Positions 1-11,852 of a stretch of DNA of 47,117 bases are shown piece by piece. The notes under the pieces are model-generated. The model did no database searches. It saw only the letters and a list, made by a program, of their open reading frames with translations, and was not told where the DNA came from. Positions within the stretch are counted from its first letter, which is position 1, and every line of letters begins with the position of its first letter. Position numbers and translations under genes: made by a program. The DNA is from Mnemiopsis leidyi (lineage: Eukaryota > Ctenophora > Tentaculata > Lobata > Bolinopsidae): positions 46,765 through 93,881 of the forward strand of contig JH152939.1 in the NCBI GenBank assembly GCA_000226015.1, given 5' to 3'.

Positions 1-536
1 CGTGATATTCAGGAAAACCAAAGCTCGAAGTCTTATAGTGATTTAAACATCTTGCACTCCTATTTCACATGTCCAGGCCATATAAGGTGAAACAATGGTA
101 TAGATCATAGCATTATTCTTCTGCCTGGCGATGGTCAGGCACAGGCAGTACATATAGTCGAAAAAATTTACTTCCAATTTTGTTTTAATGAATATCTGCC
201 CTTGCGATGGATGTTTTTGCTTTGAACTTTTAGAGATGATTACATTTAGTTAGAATCACATTCAATGTCATACCGATTTTCACTAAAATCTAACAAAGTT
301 GAGATTTCCTTATAACGGATTTAGATAAGTGGACAATTGTGCAAAATTTTGCCTTAGGATGTTCATGTAGACTAAACTAATAATAAGGTGCATGATTTAG
401 CTTTTCCTCTTTCTATTCTTGAAATATTGACTTGAAATTTTTCTTGTTACCCAAATTGATATAAAAATCATAATTGAATTCTGAATAAATATAATACAGT
501 GATATCACTACTCGTTAGCTCGTGCATTTATCATTA
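1..536. other. Non-coding flank, no gene seen
   Basis: AT-rich sequence with stop codons throughout all six frames. I see no splice-bounded exon, RNA gene or clear repeat here. It ends at the target-site TTA of the adjacent MITE. Confidence 0.6.
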
Positions 537-990
537 GGGGTCGTTCACATATGATTATGACGTCATCACATAGAGGGGAGGGGGTTACCAAATGATGACG
601 ATTAATGTCGAGGGGGGAGGGTGAATTGGCCGATGATGATGTCATCAACACTTTTTAGGGTTTATAGAATTCTTTAAATTTTTGATTTGTTTTAAAAATT
701 TTCATCAGAATTTTACGAAATCAGAAAAAAATTTTAAGTAAAAACTCTGATCCTGAAATTTGGTGAGATACTGTGTTTTCACTGACTTAGTGTAAAAAGT
801 TTTAAAAATGACTGCAAATAAAAAAAACCAAAAATCAAAGTTTTTGACATGAAGTTGGGAGTCCGACTGTGATGATGTCATTTACCTCTGACATTTAGGT
901 GTGTTTTGTCATGATGACGAATGATCGACAGAGCGGGGGAGGGGGGTGAAAATTACCGAAAATTTGCTGACGTCATATGTGAACGACCCC
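537..990. mobile_element. Harbinger-like MITE, 454 bp
   Basis: The two ends are perfect 18-bp terminal inverted repeats, GGGGTCGTTCACATATGA at 537-554 and its reverse complement at 973-990. TTA stands immediately outside both ends (534-536 and 991-993), consistent with a 3-bp target-site duplication. A 3-bp TWA duplication with TIRs beginning in a G run is the known signature of PIF/Harbinger elements. The interior has no ORF, so this is a non-autonomous copy. It contains G-rich stretches and several TGACGTCA or TGATGTCA motifs near the ends. The class assignment is inferred from the TIR and duplication only. Confidence 0.8.
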
Positions 991-993
991 TTA

Positions 994-3900
994 TGGCTTC
1001 ACCAAACACCACTGCCAGTTACCAGTAACAGTCCAAACTATGCGTGCGCAATTCTTGTTAATTCTGGGCTTTAAAAGGGCTCACTTAGGGGGTCACGTGA
1101 TCATTTTTTGGCTTCAAAACTATCAAATTCGGACTCCTCGTTAAATTTTGGTCTAACTTCTCTTCTAGTCCAAAGTTGAAAATTCTTTTTTTGGGCTCTA
1201 CAAGGCTCTCAGATCAAATTCTAACAGAGCCACATTCACAGAACTTAATAAGGTCTATACTTGCTACAAGAACAATACATGAAATTTTCACGAATATAGC
1301 TCTAATCATTATTTTAGCACCCTACCATTCATCCGCACTGAATGAACATAGCCGTATCTTATTTTATTTCTTGGCATCTCTCTCACTAAGAAGCTACTGA
1401 AAATAGTTGATAGTCTCGCACTCAATGTGCGATGCTTTCTATAAGTATATAAGAGCTCTCATTGGTCAAAATTTGGGACCCCCCTTCCTACAAAAATAAG
1501 CTTCTCAATAGCTGTAAGAGTAAGACTAAGAGTAAGGTCGAAATTAGAATACAGTAATACCACCTGACTATCGAGTCTTACTTCTGCTCATCGAAATAAA
1601 ATCCTGCAATATTCCACTTTCTCAGGAGCTACATAAGAATTAGAAGGCTATAGACGAAAAGTTTGAGTAGAACTCAATAATTGTTTGACGCGTTAATATT
1701 TGTGCAGCATTGAAGCTCATATAAGTATAACTTATATAAATAAATAATTGATAATTGTTTACAAACACAGAATAGCAAGAAAAGAAACATCCGTGTTTAG
1801 TCAGTACACAGACAAACTACTCCTCTTCCACTTCTTTCTATACCTGCAGCAACATCTCTCAACAAATATAAATATTCTATGCAATCTACACTGTATCTCT
1901 TTAAGTTCAGATCAGATTTTGTAGTAATAGTATTTGATAGATTAATCTGGTGTCTACCTCTACGAGATTTAGCATGGCAACCATATTTCAGCTTCAAATT
2001 AAATTAACTTAAATTAACTTTAATTTCATTTTGTAGGCCCTTTCATACTGTTAATTTACTTATTTAACTTAAAGTCACATATAATACAGCACACTAAAAT
2101 ACTCCATATAATTTCATCAAAACTACGAAGCATGAATAACTGGAACTATATCTTTTGACTTGCAAAGACACACCTGGTTTATTTATATTGCTCGCCCTCA
2201 GTAGCGAGTAATCCAATCAAATTTTAATTCTTAACTTGATAAGACTTGAGTTTGATGTTAAACCTGTGCGGCTTTATTCATATTGTTTGAGTCTAATGCG
2301 AAAATATGGGCCAAGTCGTCCCAAGATGTCGTTTCATCTATAGTTTCAAGCATAATGCACATTTGACAGTGCACATATTATCTTATTCTTAAGGTTATAA
2401 ATCTTATCTTGACAACTTTTGCACCATTTGTACCATAATGTATTCTTTAATTTTGTTCGAAACACTTAGACGGAAAGAGTTCCACATTTTTCAATTGTAC
2501 TTGTACTTGTAGTTGTAGGTTACCTACTATACTATACGTCCAATGAAGTGATATTTGACTATAGTTATACCATTAAAAAATATAGTTTTGAATTTGTTGG
2601 CCCTTAAAATTAAGTATTACTATTAAAGATGAAATTAAATGTTGCATGAGTTGTCACATTGTAGTTATACAACACAGATACTAATACAAGTACAGCAGCT
2701 TTCGTTTTCGTTTCAGGGGCCCTATCAGTATCCAGATTCAGGGGTTATAGATTGAAATACATGGTCGGTGGACTGCATGGCAAAATCGCCAAAAATCTTC
2801 AAGTTTTCAACTATAATGCAATTGGAATATGATAGTTGTACCATAATATGCAAGTATATACCTTATATTTATTACTAGGATTGTTTAGATATTCTTGATA
2901 ATTAAGACGACGCGACTGGTAATAACATTTGCTGATATGTTACTGTTTATGAAAAAGTGTGGTGAATAAATCGTCTTTTGATCATTTTATGCGTCTTCAT
3001 CAGCAGAGCTCCTAGGTAAGTTCTCTAGAATCATAATATTATCTTAAACTATACCATTGCCTGAATATAGGGCTTGGAATTGGATAACTGAATTTAGATT
3101 CTAGAATAACATTATGTTTATAACAATCACAGTATTATTAGAATATGAGTTATATGACCATTTTATTCTAAAATACCCTATAATTGCTATTGGTTGCTTG
3201 GGAACCTCATTCTTTGCTCTTTGTTATAGCTTGTTGCGATCGGAGAGGACCACAGCTTACCCATGGCGTGCCCTTTCTCATTCTTACTTGTCACGACAAA
3301 GGACAATGCCACGTGAATAAAGGCTTGAAAGGTTGTGATATTGATTTTATTGAACGGTGGACTGCTGTCTCGGTAAAGTCTACATATAATTATAGTTTCG
3401 TCAAGTACGACTTATCATAAGTTGGAGCAGGCATTTCATGACGTTATAACATTAGCAGAGTTTAAATCATTTACATGCAGCCGTCAACAAAATGATACTG
3501 ATAGCTCTCATTTAAAACCACCAAGAGAGAAAGAACGTTCATATTACAGCACACGTTCATTTTACAGCACCGGGCCCAAAGTTATAACTACTATAACTAG
3601 ATAATAGATTGCACATCGACGATTACAATTGTACTATAATTCATTTTAATTTTTTCAAGCTGTATTACTATTAGTATAGTGTCTAGAATGTGCATAGGTA
3701 ATAGCAACATGATTCGTCATTTTCACGTTCAAAGTTAATGCATTCTCATTTGCATTGTCTCATTGATCATGTCGTCGCCACAATGGTACACTACAAGTTA
3801 ATAACCGTGGAGTATTACCGTTCAAGCTATGAATGGGGTGAACAGTCACGTAGAAACTGCAGGGCCAGAGCTCCATTATGTGGGGTAATTTTTGTTCCAA

Positions 3901-4207
3901 TTGTTATATTTGTTGACACAAGCTTGCAGTTCCTGAAAGGGCAGGCTCTCAGATCTGACCATTATATTTTGAATAGCTTTCCCGGTAATGCAAATGTTCA
4001 TTCGATTTGGTAGGCTTGACGTCGAGGTTTATGGAATCCGCGAGTAGGCTCACTTTTAGTCGTAGCAACGCCTGCATAAGGACAAGTGTCACTGCAAGAG
4101 CAAGTTTCTACACTCGATCGGAAATGCAAAATATTGCAGACACAATTTTCTTGAGTTACTATAATTTCAAACTATTTCAACGCTACAAAATAACTAAATT
4201 TATTGAG
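994..4207. other. Intergenic stretch, no supported gene
   Basis: Several ORFs of 60-95 codons occur (for example 3738-4013 on +), but they show no recognisable domain and no convincing flanking splice sites. Low-complexity AT runs occur around 2000-2100. I see no RNA gene. Confidence 0.5.
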
Positions 4208-4360
4208 GATACTCTGTATCAATCGATGACGAGTACAAGTCTTTTATAGATGGGTAATTTGTGCATTAAGCAAGAGGAGCTTACTAACGTTACCCACCTC
4301 CTTGTACTGTATATTGTGATCAGCTTGAGTTTACTCAAAGTTGTGTGTATCACTCGCTTC
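4208..4360 (+). repeat. Dispersed repeat, copy 1 of 3
   Basis: About 150 bp that recurs in the same orientation at 34172-34323 and inverted at 16261-16390. Shared blocks include the GATACTCTGTATCAA start, CCCACCTCCTTGTACTGTAT in the middle, and GAGTTTACTCAAAGTTG near the end. The copies differ by scattered substitutions and small indels, as expected of an old interspersed element. No TIR or poly-A tail is evident, so its class is unknown. Confidence 0.8.
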
Positions 4361-4375
4361 CCTCAAAAATCAATC

Positions 4376-4600
4376 GTCATCAAATTTTCGACATCTTTAC
4401 CCCCTTCCCCCCTCTGTTATCATTAATTATCATGACGAAACCCCCTGAATTTCAGAGGTAAATTTAAAATCAAATTACCATATAATGTTGTCATCACAGT
4501 TGGGCCTCCGCTAAATCCAATTTTAATGTTAAAATACTTTGATTTTTGGCTTTGAATTGTTATTAATTTTGATCAAAAATTCATTAAAAACAAGGACATA
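4376..4600 (-). mobile_element. Decayed relative of the 537-990 MITE
   Basis: Read on the minus strand, this stretch resembles the right half of the intact MITE: a G-rich block (complement of CCCCCTTCCCCCCTCTG), a GATGACG-type segment next to an AAATTTT run, then GTCATGAT, the CAGAGGTAAAT-like block and the AACTGTGATGA block. The terminal repeat itself is not recognisable. It is interpreted as a truncated, diverged copy in inverse orientation, judged by eye only. Confidence 0.5.
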
Positions 4601-5608
4601 TTTGACTGTGATGCACTACAACAGTAACATGAACAGCAACTCATCAGATAGCTCCTTAACGTCCTTTTTATAGGTAGTTCCTTAATTTTTCCACTCTGAA
4701 GAAAGCTTCGGTTTTCGGATCAGTCTCAGAATTAATGGCGAAATTTCACTATAATCCAACTTGCAATTTACTACATTTTGTATAAGCTCTGCGACTATGG
4801 GTAAATAATTGAAAATTTGTCGCGGTGATACCCGACTCACGCAGCTAGAACGGTGGACGGATATAATCTCGTCAATTGAAAATTGATGGAGCAATCGACT
4901 AATCGTATCCTTTTCGAATTTGAAAGATAATTTCTTGAAAGCTTTATATTCGTCATGTAGCCATGCACTTTGAACTTCCAGACCAAAATTATCTTAGAGT
5001 TCGGATATCAAGAGTCTAAACATAATCGGAATTCGTACAAATGCGCAGAAAACTCGAAGTCGACGCCTGAATAAGATCATTAGAATCGTATCACTTATCC
5101 AGTCAAGATTTTAGCGGAACATAATATTAATACTGCGACATGCACTCTTTAGCCAGCTGATTAGTTTGGGGAGTTTATTTCACTTTGACTTCCTTATAAG
5201 TATGAAGTAGGCGTATAAGAGAACATTTGATACGCTGAGTGGCTTAGTCAGTTGGTTGAACGGAAGAGGGTGTCATTATCAGATCAGTGGCGTATTCTTC
5301 AGTTAAATTACTTCTTGTTCAGCTTTTCTTGTTTGACAGAAAATAGTTTAACCAGGTTTCAACCTCTTAAGTGATCCTGATATGGTGAAAACTACTATGG
5401 TGGATTAGCAGGGATACTTTATTTCACGTTTTTTCGTTAAGAATGTTATTTTCTTCTCAATATCATCCTCAGTTCCGCGGGTATATCCAAGTTCAGTTTC
5501 TTTCTTTAATCTCCTAATTTTTATATATCCTTCGTTGCACTTTTCGAATTTGTTTCGAATAACTATAATATCTATACGGTGCTATATGTTCCGAGCAGAT
5601 TTCAATGA
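4601..5608. other. Upstream region of GPCR gene A, no exon resolved
   Basis: This must contain the promoter of receptor gene A and probably a short first exon, because the ectodomain exon downstream has no in-frame ATG ahead of its signal-peptide-like segment. I could not identify that exon with confidence. No other gene is seen. Confidence 0.4.
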
Positions 5609-5611
5609 GAG

Positions 5612-5956
5612 TTGGATAGTTCTATAATTGCTTTTGTTACGCTTACACTTATAGTTATACAGTTGATTTCCCCATTAGATAGTGCACCACAAACTGTTCA
5701 CAAAAACAGACAAATGGACAACATGATCGGTAAATTTAGAGAGTACGATACGTGCATGTCCCAGTTCTTAGACGAAAAATCCGATCCAAATCCAATGGAG
5801 GGGTTCATATTTCTTAAGTGCAAGCTTCACTTCTGCGAGGTCGATGGTGAAATGTGGCGACCTAGATCTTTCGACATGTGTCTTCCACCCTTGGACTATG
5901 TGTGGGGAATGGTGAGGATCCCGTTTTGCTTTCTACTTATTGATAAGGCGTGCTGA
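5612..5956 (+). CDS. Ectodomain exon of gene A with read-through reading frame
   Basis: The frame stays open past the exon 1 donor (GTGAGG at 5912) and ends with TGC TGA at 5954-5959. If intron 1 were retained, the product would be a signal-peptide-bearing secreted protein of about 115 residues ending FLLIDKAC, with two extra cysteines after the donor. The normal spliced form is preferred because the exon end (DMCLPPLDYVWGM) aligns with the end of gene B exon 1 (LCYQAADLMFGA). The first codon shown is TTG, not a true start. Confidence 0.4.
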   Translation: MDSSIIAFVTLTLIVIQLISPLDSAPQTVHKNRQMDNMIGKFREYDTCMSQFLDEKSDPNPMEGFIFLKCKLHFCEVDGEMWRPRSFDMCLPPLDYVWGMVRIPFCFLLIDKAC

Positions 5957-8900
5957 GATCGAAATATGCATATTGCTTTTTTGATCATAGATAAAATACT
6001 CAGGTATATTAAAGCTTAGAATTTTCACAAAAATTGTTCAATTTCAAAACATCGCTGCATACTTATACTAATACTTTGACCTTATTAACTAATAAACACA
6101 CTTACAGAGGATACAATTTGCTGCAATATTGTGTCAATTATTTTGCACATCTCAAACCGCAGACCTAAGGAGCCACGTGTAGAATTAGAATTACTAAACT
6201 AAACCACACATCCGCTAACTAAGTATAATCCAACTTTAAACAGCTCCAACAGATATCAATATTTCTGCAGTACACGCCCACTAACTAAGTAATCCAACTT
6301 TAAACAGCTCCAACAGATATCTCTGCAGATTCACGTTCCGTTAGGACTGCTAGGTAATCCAACTTTAAACAGCTCCAACAGATATCTCTGCAGATTCACG
6401 TTCTGTTAGGACTGCTAGGTTTTAAACAGCTCCAACAGATATCTCTGCAGATTCACGTTCTGTTAGGACTGCTAGGTTTTAAACAGCTCCAACAGATATC
6501 TCTGCAGATTCACGTTCTGTTAGGACTGCTAGGTTTTGCACTGAACGCCGTGTCTCTGTCGGCGTTTGTCCGACTTGTTCAACTACAAGCTAAACCCTAC
6601 TATATCGTCATGATATTCAAAGCAGTTACCGACCTAATTCTTTGTCTGGTGGCGATATATAGCGGAACTTTTCTTGTCACAGGTTAGTGGGATCTATTCA
6701 TTTATCGATATCACCAATTATGTAATTAAGTATAAATGACTATCAGTGCCATCAGCATTTATAGAGCTGTCCAAAAAGTTGAATTCATAAAATATTCATT
6801 AACTTTATCCAGTCCCATAACCATACTGCTACGCCTAAACTAAAATGAAGGAGGAGCTCTAATATTCCACAAATACCTGCAGAAAGACCCACTGCCTACA
6901 ACAGTCCTGTCTGTGAACTGTCCGGTTGGCTCTGGAACTGGAATATGGTAACAACACCTCTTTTAATCGCCCTGGCCGGGCTCATGAAGATCAGAGCTGT
7001 CTACTGGCCTCACAGCAACTCTTTGGCAAGCTCAAAACCTTTCGTAAGCATATATTTTGAAGCCCTTTGTCTAAACCTTGTGTAATAAAACTAGGATGGA
7101 ATCGAGGTGACTCCTAGTTTGCAAGCTCAAACATTTTTCAAAGCAAATAAGGATACTTATAGGATTATAGGATTAGGTATTAGTCCGGAGTATAACTCCT
7201 TAGCTGCAACTCAAAACCGTTTGCAACTTGTTTTTACTTTTTACTAATATGGTGATGGTCCCTGTGATTTACTTTATTAAGAAGCACTACTTTTAGTCAC
7301 ACTATCTTTTTATTGCACTGTGCAGAAAATATCTGAACGAGTAATAGTTTAAGTACTGTGTCTGTAGTAAATCACGGCATTATTTATACTGAATTTGACT
7401 GACAGACTGTAGTAAATCACTGAAACTAGTAGAACTAGTGTAACCTTATCGCAGTTTATCTTACTCCTACTTTACATGTTAAAATTGTATGTCAATTATT
7501 TCAGATCACAGCTCTGTGTATTGGAGCGTTCTCCTATGGCGCTGTCTTCGCCTGCTACCCCTACTTCTTTGAATCCGTGCAATATCATTTCTTCAATTGG
7601 TAAATATCGTCACCAATTTTTAAAGTTTCAATCAAATTGGTATCCCGGTCAAGTCCCCATGATCTCCTTATTTTCCGATCGATGATCCTTTGATTGATGG
7701 ACATACCAGATCATGTAATTGTAGCTTTGCGTTTGCTTGCACCAACATCCAACTCTCAACCAGCTTATGCAATACCGATTCTATTGTCTTGAAAGTATTA
7801 ATTTATAATTCAGTGACTGATTTCATGGTTATCCCGTTATCCGGCGACATGATTCGGCGACTTAACATGATCAAATAAGCACCAGCATAAGTTCAGTTCC
7901 GGCGCTGAATTAATGGCTCTTGAGATAAATAAGATTGTGTCGACAGTCGAATGCTGCTAAAGAACTATATATCTTCAAACACTTAATCGTGAGACCCATA
8001 CATAGATATAATAATTGAATTTAAGCATTAATCATTAATATAATACTACTGAAGTATTATTTAACGTGGATTTTCCCAATGCAGGTGGAGTATATGTGAT
8101 TTCCTGTACGACGAGAAAGATCACCGACAATCGCTGATGTACAGCTTGATCATGGGACCGGTTCCCATGTGCTGTTCTCTGTTGGTCATCATCGTAACCA
8201 ACATCGTCATTGCCAGATATCTGTTTTTGCGATACAAGGTGTGGTTTTCTACCTTTATTGGTTCTTAGTTATAAAAACATGTTGAATAAAGTAAATATAC
8301 AAAGTATTGTTGAAATAGATATAAATCCTGTTCCTGTTTAATACAACTACTGTAGTCTGATAGAACCAACACTGGTTTTTGGCAAAATACCGAATTAAAT
8401 GCTGATCCAAGCTCTAAAAACTAAGTTCAAACTAATTAGAACTTTTAGAAATCCTGGGAAAAGGCAGCAAGAGGAGAAAAGCCTACTTTAGACAGAACTC
8501 AGAGCAAACAAATTGTAAGTAAAATCCAAGGTTTTACGTTTAAAAGTGCAGATGTTTCAGTTGTACGGTGTAACTAAATTAACTAAGATGTACTTATAGT
8601 GTGCTTGAAGTTGAGAGGCCTAAAAGTTGTGCTCAGCTTCTATAGTGGCCTCGCCATTACAACAATTAATTAACTATATAATCACATTTAATCCACAGGT
8701 AATATCTCTACTCCTCATAACTCTTTGGTACTTCGTCTGCTATTCTATAATCATATTCCACAACTTCAAAAATTTACTGATCAACGTCAGGAATGATTCT
8801 TCGGCCAATTCGCTGGTGACTGACTTGGTAAGAGAGCTTTATTCCACTAAAACATTCCTAGTCCTAGTCCTTGATCAAAATTTCCAGGATTTGAGAGGGT

Positions 8901-10202
8901 AACAGAGTATGTAAGGGTAGCATGTGATTACTTGGTCAATCGCTGTCACATGATTTTTGTCACCCGATTTCCAAAAAATGCCGCCCTCCCTTGAATAAGG
9001 CAACTATGGAACTGCATTCCTCGTAAGTTTTACGCATCAAGTTATTACAAAGAATATTACCACAATAATATCAGCCATAGGATGGTAGTAGTTAAAATGC
9101 ATCGAATTTTTATGAGCGAGAATTGCAATTGGTAAGTCATAGTAAGTGACGTCAACGACTTATTGCATTTTCCTCGTCGAATTTTTGTCGAAATTATGAT
9201 ATCATTATTAATTTGTTGAATTTACTGGGCTTTGGTTCTTCGATAAACTTTACTGATTAGTATATCGACTCTGATCATGCAACATAATTAAAACAGTCAA
9301 GCAGAAATTTTGCTTTACAGTCATCGGGTTAATAAATTGTCTTAACCATATAAACGTATAAGAAGCTCTGCGGTATTAAATGGGGTTTAAAGTTTAACTT
9401 TATGGTGGATATGTATAATAGGGCCATGTGCGTCGACAAAAGGGTAAAAATATACTTTGTGGGAATTCTATTTATTTTACCATTGTCCAATTTATAAGCT
9501 TCCTTTTATCCCCGATAAAGAAATGCGTTCTCTAATCTCAAAGTCGGGATTTCGCCAATTGGTGAGCAATGTTTTACCTCATCGTCGTGACGATGATCAG
9601 GCAAAAATGAAATGCTTGCTCGGTAAAATATGCCAGATAGGGAGAGGGACTCAAACTCAAGTCACTACAAACGTGACCGGTGAATACCACCAGACATGTG
9701 ACCATCATATAACATATTTTCATGATGTCAGTGTCATATCCAATCGGAGAGTTACACCCTAATTCCTAGAGATGAAAAATTTTTCCTCATTCATGGCCTA
9801 ATATTTCTTGGATTAAAACAAGGCCTGTCACTTTCATTATTGTTTGAGTGTGACAGCGATTGACCTAGGATCGTAAGAGAGATCTGACTGTACGACATAA
9901 CAATTCCCTGAAGTTTAATTAAAATGTAGCTAATAGCTAAAACAATTCAATTAAAAATGCCACATTTTCAGAGTGACCTTGGTCAAACCTACTTCTACGC
10001 CACCTACAACTTCTGTGCCTACCTCAACAGCTTCGCGAATCCCATAATCCATCTGGTCTGTGGGAACACTTTCAGAGCCGAGCTCCTAAAAATGAGGGAT
10101 AGTGTGGCTTTTCAACTACGGAGTGTCATCACTCCAACGGAACACGAGCACAATCGAACCGTAAAACATGCAAGTGTGGCAGCCAGCGTCGAGGAGAAAT
10201 AG
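5612..10202 (+). CDS. Class A-like GPCR, gene A (8 exons, N-terminal ectodomain)
   Basis: Exons: about 5612-5911, 6508-6682, 6883-7043, 7505-7599, 8085-8238, 8449-8514, 8699-8827 and 9972-10202 (stop TAG). All junctions are GT-AG and phase-consistent, giving about 436 residues. Exon 1 encodes a hydrophobic signal-like segment (IIAFVTLTLIVIQLIS) and an ectodomain with four cysteines. Exon 2 holds TM1 (GLLGFALN) and TM2 (TDLILCL). Exon 3 holds the TM3 cysteine (PVCEL), WNWNM, and LMKIRAVYWPH where DRY would sit. Exon 4 is TM4; exon 5 has the ECL2 cysteine (WSICDF) and TM5; exon 6 is the third intracellular loop; exon 7 is TM6 (LWYFVCYS); exon 8 is TM7 (YLNSFANPIIHL) and the tail. Each core exon matches gene B in order and phase. 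The family is established by topology and motifs; ligand and coupling are unknown. The translation start is unresolved: TGA lies in frame at 5606-5608, so an upstream exon is probably missing. Confidence 0.85.
6215..6536 (+). repeat. Tandem repeat copying the acceptor and start of GPCR-A exon 2
   Basis: Five copies of TTTAAACAGCTCCAACAGAT and four copies of CTCTGCAG followed by ATTCACGTT occur in tandem. The exon-start motif begins at 6329, 6394, 6451 and 6508, spacings of 65, 57 and 57 bp. The last copy runs into TM1 of receptor A. Earlier copies each carry a full pyrimidine-AG acceptor and the first codons (IHVLLGLLGF). The two 57-bp units are exactly 19 codons and contain no stop, so splicing to the copy at 6394 or 6451 would stay in frame; the 6329 copy carries CCG for CTG and leads to a stop. 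Confidence 0.9.
8934..9865. mobile_element. Possible TIR element (932 bp) in intron 7 of GPCR-A
   Basis: GGTCAATCGCTGTCACA at 8934-8950 is repeated as its perfect reverse complement at 9849-9865. The 17-bp match, lying within one intron, suggests a DNA-transposon insertion. No target-site duplication is clear (flanks ..ACTT and TAGG..). A 101-codon ORF at 9457-9762 lies inside but shows no transposase motif. Confidence 0.45.
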
Positions 10203-11500
10203 AAGGATAACTATAAGTACGCCTATGCATGATGTAGCTCTTCTGCTATGCATACATAAACATTATATTTATGTGCTTCCATTGCTGCACAGTACCATTA
10301 ACATAGCAGTATCCTTAGTACTGGGAGCAAGTGACATTGACACTAGGTCTGCCTGTAAGGTCACCACTAGAAAAATCTATGCCAAAACTTGCGCATCGAA
10401 GTAATGCACACTTCCATTAGTTCAGCCCTTGAGATTAAAAACATATCCTCCCGGTAACCATGGTAACTAGTGGTACCATGGAAACAGCCAGGTACCGGTA
10501 TCGCACTGAACGTAACGTAGCGGCTGTGAAGATAGCTGAAAATTTTGACTTGGCGAGATTTCTCTTCAGTTCTTGTCTCGGTCTGTCAACTAAACATTAA
10601 ATATTGGTTAACTTCAACAACTATGCAATGTGGAACGATTAAGGATAGAAGATACATGCAGCCAGTGTTTGATAACGCGAAGTTCTGCCTTGTGATGAAT
10701 TATTTGTATTAACGCCTTAAAAATAATTGCAGAAATGAAGTTTTATAGGTCAGCTAGTATAATTATTCTGTTATCGCGTACTACATCAAAGTATGTGAGA
10801 TATTTAGAGTGAGATATTTATAGTTTTACTTTTAGACTGGTGCAACTGCGAAGTGCGTGGCAATTTAGACGTATATTTTTCCAAGTTTAACAATTCTAAT
10901 TATGTGATCAGGCTCAGAGCGAACACGAACAGTGCATTTTTGTAGGCTAAAACTTTTCGCAATCCATCTCGTTTTTAATTTTTGAATTGCGCTGGTTGTA
11001 TAAATGAACATGATCAAGTGAAAACTTGTTTGCTACATTGCAATGCATGTAACTGTTAGCTATTTTACCTGTTTTATTCTGTGAATTATATCGACAATCG
11101 AAATTGAAATGCTTATAGTTATTTCTATTTTTGGTCAAAGAAAATTCAGGAATTATAATATGTTGTAGGCCTTTGACGAGATATTATGAGGTCAGTCTAA
11201 CGTTCTGACGAATTACGCCCAGAGAGCAGCAAAGCTGCGAGCCGAGCGCGAGTCGGGTAACACCTCAACAAGTAGGCCTGAAGCACGATGTATACATCTT
11301 TGCCTTTGGTTTTGTACTACTAGCATTGACCTTTTTTCGTCCTGCCGTCCTGGTCCCTCTTCCCTCAATCTCCACCCTACTGTTTCCTTAATATCTCCAC
11401 CAGCCAGCTCCCTAATGTTTCCTCTATCTTCAGTCCCGCCACACGACTGTTTCCTCTACCTTCCCTATACTCCCTCCACACTTCTTGCACCTCCCTTCTG
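10203..11500. other. Gene A 3' flank, no gene seen
   Basis: Presumed 3' UTR of gene A followed by intergenic sequence. I found no canonical AATAAA close to the stop. A GC-richer patch near 11160-11280 begins and ends with an AGGCCT-containing block, but it does not fold into a recognisable tRNA or other RNA. Confidence 0.4.
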
Positions 11501-11852
11501 CACACTAAACACGCAAACTAGACCTGAAAACAAAACCCACGTACTAAACCTGCTCACTAAACCCGCAATCCAAACCTGCACACTAAACACGTTAACTTCA
11601 CCTGCTCACTAAACCCGCAAACTAAACCTGCTCACTAAACCCGCAAACTAAACCTGCTCACTAAACCCGCAAACTAAACCTGCTCACTAAACCTGCAAAC
11701 TAAACCTGCTCACTAAACCTGCACACTAAACCTATAAACTAAACCTGCACACTAAACCTATAAACTAAACCTGCACACTAAACCTATAAACTAAACCTAT
11801 AAACTAAACCTGTAAACTAAACCTGCACACTAAACCTATAAACTAAACCTGC
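11501..11852. repeat. Minisatellite, 13-bp unit (ACTAAACCTGCWC type)
   Basis: About 27 tandem units of roughly 13 bp with consensus ACTAAACCYGCWM, such as ACTAAACCTGCTC alternating with ACTAAACCCGCAA. Near the 3' end the variant ACTAAACCTATAA appears. Higher-order 26-bp periodicity is visible in the middle. No coding role is evident. Confidence 0.9.

Noticed and set aside
3738..4249. Two neighbouring ORFs (91 and 80 codons)
   Set aside because: The second runs into the dispersed repeat at 4208, and neither shows a domain.
9457..9762. 101-codon ORF inside GPCR-A intron 7
   Set aside because: It lies within the TIR-flanked insertion and shows no transposase signature. The receptor reads correctly without it.
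11160..11280. GC-richer patch bounded by AGGCCT blocks
   Set aside because: It was considered as a tRNA-derived SINE, but no A box or B box and no cloverleaf could be traced.
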